Assembly (NCBI GenBank): GCA_031553565.1
Contig: JAVBLK010000007.1
Span: 1 to 55,576 of the forward strand
Source: JAVBLK01 sp031553565
Lineage (GTDB): Bacteria; Bacillota; Clostridia; Christensenellales; DUVY01
Reading direction: 5' to 3'
DNA: 55,576 nucleotides
The translations under genes and the position numbers were made by a program. The notes under the pieces were generated by a model, which was not told the origin of the DNA, searched no databases, and saw only the letters and a program-made list of their open reading frames with translations. Shown here piece by piece: positions 51,516-55,576 of this stretch (the first letter of the stretch is position 1; the number at the start of each line of letters is the position of its first letter).

Positions 51516-51597
51516 CTTTTCAGGGTTTCCCTGAAAAGGACTCTTACAGTAGTTCGCGCCGAATTTTTTATGCCTAAAAAATTCGCGATTGGCGCGA
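51516..51597 (+). repeat. Two-hairpin element before xseA, relative of the nifS-iscU repeats
   Basis: CTTTTCAGGGtttCCCTGAAAAG, then a stem-in-stem: outer CGCGCC/GGCGCG, inner GAATTTTTT/AAAAAATTC, bulge GCGATT. The inner stem and layout match the repeats at 14518 and 14725, while the outer stem differs on both arms and still pairs. Confidence 0.75.
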
Positions 51598-51606
51598 GTC
51601 AGCATA

Positions 51607-52791
51607 ATGAAAACTTATACGATAGAACAACTAAACAGCTATATCGAACGGCTTTTATCCGAGGAAGAGATTATCCACAATATCAGCGTGGAGGGCGAGG
51701 TCAGCGGCCTTTCTTTTTCGGGTAAGACCGCTTTTTTCGTGCTTAAGGACAGCGCGGCGCAGCTTTCATGTATGTTCTATGATTTCCGCGGTTCAGAATA
51801 TCTGCCCAGGGACGGCGAAAAGGTCGCGGTGACCGGCACGCCGCAATATTCTAAAAAATACGGTTCCTTAAAATTCTCGGTCATGTCCGTAAGGCCGGTC
51901 GGCCGCGGCGAGCTTTACGAGCGTTTTTTAAAGCTTAAGGCCGCCCTGTCAAGTGAAGGGCTTTTTGACGCAGCGCGCAAAAAAGCGATACCGTCGTCCG
52001 CGCGCAGGTTCGCGGTCGTAACCAGCCCTGAAGGGGCGGTCATACACGACATAATCACTACCGCAAGGCGGCGCGACCCGCTGTGCGATATACTTATATA
52101 TCCAGTCAGGGTCCAGGGCGCCGGCGCGGATCAAGAGATCGCCGCGGCGGTAACGGCGTTGAATAAGTACGGCACCGGCGCGGAATTAATAATCGTCGCG
52201 CGCGGCGGCGGCGCGACCGAGGACCTGGAAAACTTCAACTCTGAAACCGTCGTACGCGCCGTGGCGGCAAGCGTACTGCCCGTGGTTTCGGCGGTCGGGC
52301 ACGAGACCGATACGACATTATGCGATTTGGCGGCGGATGTGAGGGCGGCTACGCCCACGGCGGCGGCAGCAATGGTCACCGCAGATATATACGGCGCGGT
52401 TGCCGCAGTTAAAGCGGCGGCGGAAAGAATGTCGCGCACCTTCAGGCTTTTTATTTCGCAAAAGCATTCCGCCCTGTATATGTCGGCAGAAATAATGAAC
52501 AGGCTGTTCAAGAATATATTTACGGAAAAGCGCAACATGGTTATTACGCGTGCGGCCAGACTGAAGCTGCTGTCCGAGGCGTTCCTTACTGACCGGTTGA
52601 ACCGGCTCAGCCAGCATAAGATCCGGCTGGAAAAATCCAACCCCTTAAGCCTGCTTGAAAGCGGCTACGCAAAGCTTTTTGCAAAAGTACCCATATACAG
52701 CGCGGGGCAGCTAGGGCCCGGCGACGACCTGGACGTTTATTTGAAGGACGGCATTGCGTACACCAAGGTAAAGGAAGTGAAAAGAGTATGA
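51607..52791 (+). CDS. xseA: Exodeoxyribonuclease VII large subunit
   Basis: 394 residues from the ATG at 51607, ten bases after the hairpin; no good ribosome site. An N-terminal OB fold ('GEVSGLSFSGKTAFFVLKDSAAQLSCMFYD'), the catalytic domain with 'VTSPEGAVIHDI', 'RGGGATEDLENFN' and 'SAVGHETDTTLCDLAADVRAATPTAAA', then a long helical part. With XseB it degrades single-stranded DNA. Overlaps xseB by four bases. Confidence 0.96.
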   Translation: MKTYTIEQLNSYIERLLSEEEIIHNISVEGEVSGLSFSGKTAFFVLKDSAAQLSCMFYDFRGSEYLPRDGEKVAVTGTPQYSKKYGSLKFSVMSVRPVGRGELYERFLKLKAALSSEGLFDAARKKAIPSSARRFAVVTSPEGAVIHDIITTARRRDPLCDILIYPVRVQGAGADQEIAAAVTALNKYGTGAELIIVARGGGATEDLENFNSETVVRAVAASVLPVVSAVGHETDTTLCDLAADVRAATPTAAAAMVTADIYGAVAAVKAAAERMSRTFRLFISQKHSALYMSAEIMNRLFKNIFTEKRNMVITRAARLKLLSEAFLTDRLNRLSQHKIRLEKSNPLSLLESGYAKLFAKVPIYSAGQLGPGDDLDVYLKDGIAYTKVKEVKRV

Positions 52792-53006
52792 ATTTCGAGG
52801 AATCCTTAAAGGAACTGCAAAAAATCATCCAAAAGCTGGAGGACAAGACCACGCCGCTTGACGACGGAATCAAGGAATTTGAAAAGGGCGTACTGATCAC
52901 CCGCGACTGTTTGGAAACAGTGAATAAAGCTTCCGGCAAGGTGGCCTTACTGCAAAAGGATCTGGATAAACTGATAGAAACGCCCTTTGCGGAGTCAGAG
53001 GAGTAA
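52788..53006 (+). CDS. xseB: Exodeoxyribonuclease VII small subunit
   Basis: 72 residues, normal length. 'NFEESLKELQKIIQKLEDKTTPLDDGIKEFEKGV' is the family helix pair. ATGA overlap with xseA implies coupled translation. ispA, which often follows, is absent. Confidence 0.95.
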   Translation: MNFEESLKELQKIIQKLEDKTTPLDDGIKEFEKGVLITRDCLETVNKASGKVALLQKDLDKLIETPFAESEE

Positions 53007-53083
53007 ACGGATTAAATTATCTGCTGTAAGAATCATATTTACAGAAAACATTCGGTATAAATACATTTATAGCGGCATAAAGT

Positions 53084-53116
53084 AAGGGCGTCCTTAAAAA
53101 GGGGCGCCCTTTCAGA
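53084..53116. terminator. Terminator between convergent xseB and the PadR gene
   Basis: AAGGGCG.CC pairs with GG.GCGCCCTT around TTAAAAA. Weak U-runs on both sides allow bidirectional action. Confidence 0.6.
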
Positions 53117-53147
53117 ATTTTTCATGGATTTTCTTTTCGCCGCAAGG

Positions 53148-54740
53148 CTACACCGCGTACCGCCTGGATCTGTGTATGATCGAAAAAATGACCGAGTTGA
53201 TTATAAAGCCTGTGGACAGCAGGGCGAAGAGACCGAAGCGGACATAGAACTCTTCCATATTGTTGCGCGTCATGCCGAACGCCCAGCCGCATATTAAAAA
53301 GACCGCCAGAGCCGATACCAACGCGGCAAAAAGGAATATCAACAGGTTCTCTATATAAGAATGCGCACGCTTCTTTTTGTCGGGGTCGATCGCATAAGCC
53401 GTAAGCGAATAGATAAGAGGCAGTATCGCGACAACTCCGGCAATGAAAAAATAAAAACGCTCGGCGGCGACCACCCTGCCCATAAATACGTCGAAAATAA
53501 GATAGTACGCCAAAACCTCCAGCAGCATGATCGCGGATAAAATAACGCTCTTCATAAGCCCTAATTTATTGACATACACATAATTCTGCTGTGTGTACCG
53601 GATATTCGCGTTTTTATTGTGCTGGCGCACCCGTATGTCGTCCAGGCCGTCGTCGTCCGCGCTGCGGTTTATGATCTTGACCTGCGGCTGTGCCGCCGGC
53701 TCGGACGAAAATTTCAGCGCAGCTGCCGATGCAGGCAGCTCCCCGCTGCTTTCCACATTGAACCTTACATAGCGCGAGAGGATATTCTTATATTCGACGT
53801 CTATGTAGCTCTGTTTCTGGTCGTCGTCCGACTGCGAGGAAGCGCTTCTTTCAAACAACGCCGAACGCCGTAAAGTATGACGGGCAGGCTCGGGTTCGGG
53901 CTCGGGCGGCGGCAGGAACACCGCATCCGATTCTTTTTCCGCGATCGGGGCGGGGGGGAAGTCGTTTACTGCGGCAGTCCCGGCCTGTTGATCATTTATT
54001 GAACTGAATATCGTTTGCGGTTTTTCATATTCCGGCTCGTAAGGCGCAGTTTCCTTGGAATCATAAGGGTTTTCGCGGTATATAAGCGAAAATTCGGCAT
54101 CGTTGATATTCATCAATGTTGCCGCGTCCTCGATAAAGATCTGGTTTTGCAGCTCGGATGCGTAGCTTGCGCCGCCGGCATATTCGGCGTATGCGTCCTT
54201 TTGCACGGGACGCGCCAAAAGGCTGTAATCAGTCTCGTCCTTAAGAGGCTCGGAGGCTGCCGCGCTGTCGTGTGCCGTTTCTGACGCTCCGTTGTAGTCC
54301 GGCGTTGCTTTTTCAGGCTGCTCGTCCGCGGCTTTCTTAGCCTTGGGACGGGAAATGCGCTTTGGCAGCTCGACGGGGGGATAGGCGGAAAGATCCACGT
54401 CCTTGTCGCTGATCAGCCTGTCCATAACTGTGCGCGAGTACTCCCAGTCGTTCTGGCTCTTTGTAAATGTTTCCAGGCCCATATCGGTCAGGCTGTAGTA
54501 TCTGCGTTTTCCGCCGTGGGTGACGGACTCGTCCTCGTACGATTTTATAAAACCCTGCGCCTCCAGCCGCTTTAACGTGCTGTACAGAGTGGGCTGCTTG
54601 ATCTTATACTGACCGCTGGTGCGCGTCTCGATCTCTTTGCAGATCTCATAACCGTACTTATCGCCCTCGAAAAGGGCGCGCATAATTATGGTATTGATAT
54701 AGACCTTTAATTCGCTCTGAATAATATTGTAAAAATCCAT
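53148..54740 (-). CDS. PadR-family regulator fused to a four-helix membrane domain
   Basis: 530 residues. Residues 1-110 are a PadR winged helix ('LFEGDKYGYEICKEIETRTSGQYKIKQPTLYSTLKRLEAQGFI', then 'GGKRRYYSLTDMGLETF'). Residues 111-385 are low-complexity, Glu/Pro/Ala/Asp/Ser-rich and likely disordered. Four membrane helices lie at about 396-421, 429-451, 464-489 and 502-524; the DPDKKKR loop and HRSRR tail suggest both termini face the cytoplasm. PadR proteins are usually about 110-180 residues and soluble. The gene runs opposite to its neighbours; target unknown, though PadR genes often control adjacent loci. Confidence 0.85.
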   Translation of the reverse strand: MDFYNIIQSELKVYINTIIMRALFEGDKYGYEICKEIETRTSGQYKIKQPTLYSTLKRLEAQGFIKSYEDESVTHGGKRRYYSLTDMGLETFTKSQNDWEYSRTVMDRLISDKDVDLSAYPPVELPKRISRPKAKKAADEQPEKATPDYNGASETAHDSAAASEPLKDETDYSLLARPVQKDAYAEYAGGASYASELQNQIFIEDAATLMNINDAEFSLIYRENPYDSKETAPYEPEYEKPQTIFSSINDQQAGTAAVNDFPPAPIAEKESDAVFLPPPEPEPEPARHTLRRSALFERSASSQSDDDQKQSYIDVEYKNILSRYVRFNVESSGELPASAAALKFSSEPAAQPQVKIINRSADDDGLDDIRVRQHNKNANIRYTQQNYVYVNKLGLMKSVILSAIMLLEVLAYYLIFDVFMGRVVAAERFYFFIAGVVAILPLIYSLTAYAIDPDKKKRAHSYIENLLIFLFAALVSALAVFLICGWAFGMTRNNMEEFYVRFGLFALLSTGFIINSVIFSIIHRSRRYAV

Positions 54741-55087
54741 TAATTATTTGTCCCCGGGAGCCGCAAAAGGAAACTAAAGAAACGCCGGTTTCCTATGGTA
54801 ACCGCTGATTAATACAAAATATTTTAACCAGAGTTTGCTATGATATATTTTAATACTGTTCATTATACTTAAAAACAAATAAATTGTCAAATAATCATAT
54901 TCTGTGTTAATATTAAGGAAACAATGAATAAATACTCGAGCTGATTTCGGACAGATTTTTGATACAGATTTTAAATTGCCGCCGCGGGCAATGCCGGGGC
55001 ATTGACAAGGCGGGAATTTGGAAGCTGTACAAAAAGATGCCGAAAGCAGCCGAAAAGGCTTATTCAATGGAGTTTTCGCCATAAAAA

Positions 55088-55096
55088 TGATATAAT
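55088..55096 (+). promoter_or_regulatory. Extended -10 promoter of the transposase remnant
   Basis: TGATATAAT ends seven bases before the ATG at 55103, so a transcript from it would begin at or near the start codon (leaderless). A -35 is not evident. Confidence 0.45.
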
Positions 55097-55102
55097 ATCC
55101 AT

Positions 55103-55417
55103 ATGGAAAAACAGGTTGGAATAGGCGAATTATTGCAATCGGGAGCGAAAGCGACACAGAAGCAAAAATTTTTAGCGGATATGGAAAGCATAGTGCCGTT
55201 TAAGGAGTGGACTGCGTTAATAGAGCCTTATTATTGCCAGGAACGCGCCGACAGGCGCGGGGTAGAACACGCTTTCCACATAATCAAAAACAAATTCGGC
55301 TGGAAGCGTGTACGATACCGGGGCGGCGAAAAGAACGACAGCCTTTTTCGCATCTTATTCACATCGGTAAACCTGCTGATGCTGATACGGCGCGGGATAA
55401 AACTAAAAACAGCATAA
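55103..55417 (+). pseudogene. IS5-family transposase with in-frame internal deletion
   Basis: 104 residues. Residues 1-44 match the IS5 N-terminus ('KATQKQKFLADMESIVPFKEW...LIEPYY'). About residue 50 on matches the C-terminus ('VEHAFHIIKNKFGWKRVRYRG...LFTSVNLLMLIRRG'), which follows the last catalytic Glu region in full-length transposases. Roughly 200 residues with the DDE core are gone, in frame, so it cannot catalyse transposition but could still bind the ends. Confidence 0.8.
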
Positions 55418-55576
55418 AAAGGAATGAAATAACGGGCAATCTTTGAATGTGGCGTGTCTTTTTGGCTAAAAACCGCCGGACCCGCTTGCCAATATCCCGA
55501 TATTGTCTGCGCGTGTCCGTCAATTTTTATCTCAAAAATCCACAGCCAAATTCAAAGGTATTTGTTCATTGTTTCC

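Larger units (their letters stand above)
54917..55576 (+). mobile_element. Internally deleted IS5-type insertion sequence
   Basis: 660 bp. Left end GGAAACAATGAATAAATA, right end (reverse complement) GGAAACAATGAACAAATACC at the last base of the window. TTAA precedes the left end; the matching TTAA should lie just past the window. One ORF (55103-55417) encodes fused N- and C-terminal parts of an IS5-family transposase without the catalytic core. 54741-54916 holds no other recognisable feature. Confidence 0.8.

Noticed and set aside
54741..55102. A gene between padR and the transposase remnant
   Set aside because: No frame of useful length; the first part is AT-rich spacer and the rest is the left arm of the IS.

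Overview
The window is a block of core chromosome from a monoderm, endospore-forming Firmicute, most likely class Clostridia; the order cannot be fixed from sequence alone. The case rests on three things. A complete spoIIIAA-AH operon is present. The order rpsB-tsf-pyrH-frr-uppS-cdsA-dxr-rseP-ispG-polC*-rimP-nusA-rnpM-ylxQ-infB-rbfA-nrnA-truB-ribF is the Firmicute arrangement. The spoIIIA-asp23-nusB-folD-xseA-xseB block is likewise Firmicute-like. Base composition looks close to 50% G+C by eye. Starts are relaxed: at least eight genes open with TTG, one with GTG, and one apparently with ATC. No rRNA, tRNA, CRISPR array or prophage was seen.

Layout. 0.2-2.3 kb: a solute-binding lipoprotein on the minus strand and an unidentified lipoprotein. 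2.6-9.5 kb: dprA, topA, trmFO, hslV, hslU (DNA uptake processing, supercoiling, tRNA methylation, ATP-dependent protease). 9.6-16.5 kb: hisS, an RseC-like membrane protein, thioredoxin, glyA, a nifS/iscU Fe-S pair, a missed 51-residue minus-strand gene, ruvX and a DUF1292 protein with a Cys/His-rich tail. 16.6-25.8 kb: ribosomal protein S2, EF-Ts, UMP kinase, ribosome recycling factor, then undecaprenyl phosphate, CDP-diacylglycerol and MEP-pathway isoprenoid genes with the RseP site-2 protease. 25.7-29.8 kb: a protein at the polC locus that keeps the PolC N-terminal, OB and proofreading exonuclease parts but has no PHP or polymerase domain, followed by two lipoprotein genes with strong promoters of their own. 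30.0-39.3 kb: the rimP-nusA-infB-truB-ribF translation/transcription cluster behind a strong promoter and an attenuator-like hairpin. 39.4-42.3 kb: endonuclease IV, a Xaa-Pro peptidase and EF-P. 42.7-53.0 kb: spoIIIA, Asp23/AmaP, NusB, FolD, exonuclease VII. 53.1-54.7 kb: a minus-strand PadR regulator carrying a long disordered linker and four membrane helices. 54.9-55.6 kb: an internally deleted IS5-type element ending on the last base of the window.

The intergenic DNA is rich in small dispersed palindromic elements. Three copies of a roughly 159-bp MITE, plus a 39-bp remnant, share terminal inverted repeats and TTAA-like target duplications with the internally deleted IS5-type element, so the transposase family and its non-autonomous derivatives appear together. 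Other families are: a 123-bp direct repeat between nifS and iscU whose hairpin recurs with compensatory changes before xseA; GTCATTGCGAGG-ended elements; AATCGGT...TACCCC elements; a foldback element that supplies the rseP stop codon; and short GGACATTTTT hairpins.

The most unusual coding observations are the polymerase-less PolC, the membrane-anchored PadR protein, the metal-binding-like tail on the DUF1292 protein, the apparent ATC start of endonuclease IV and an apparently leaderless ispG whose promoter lies inside the upstream terminator.
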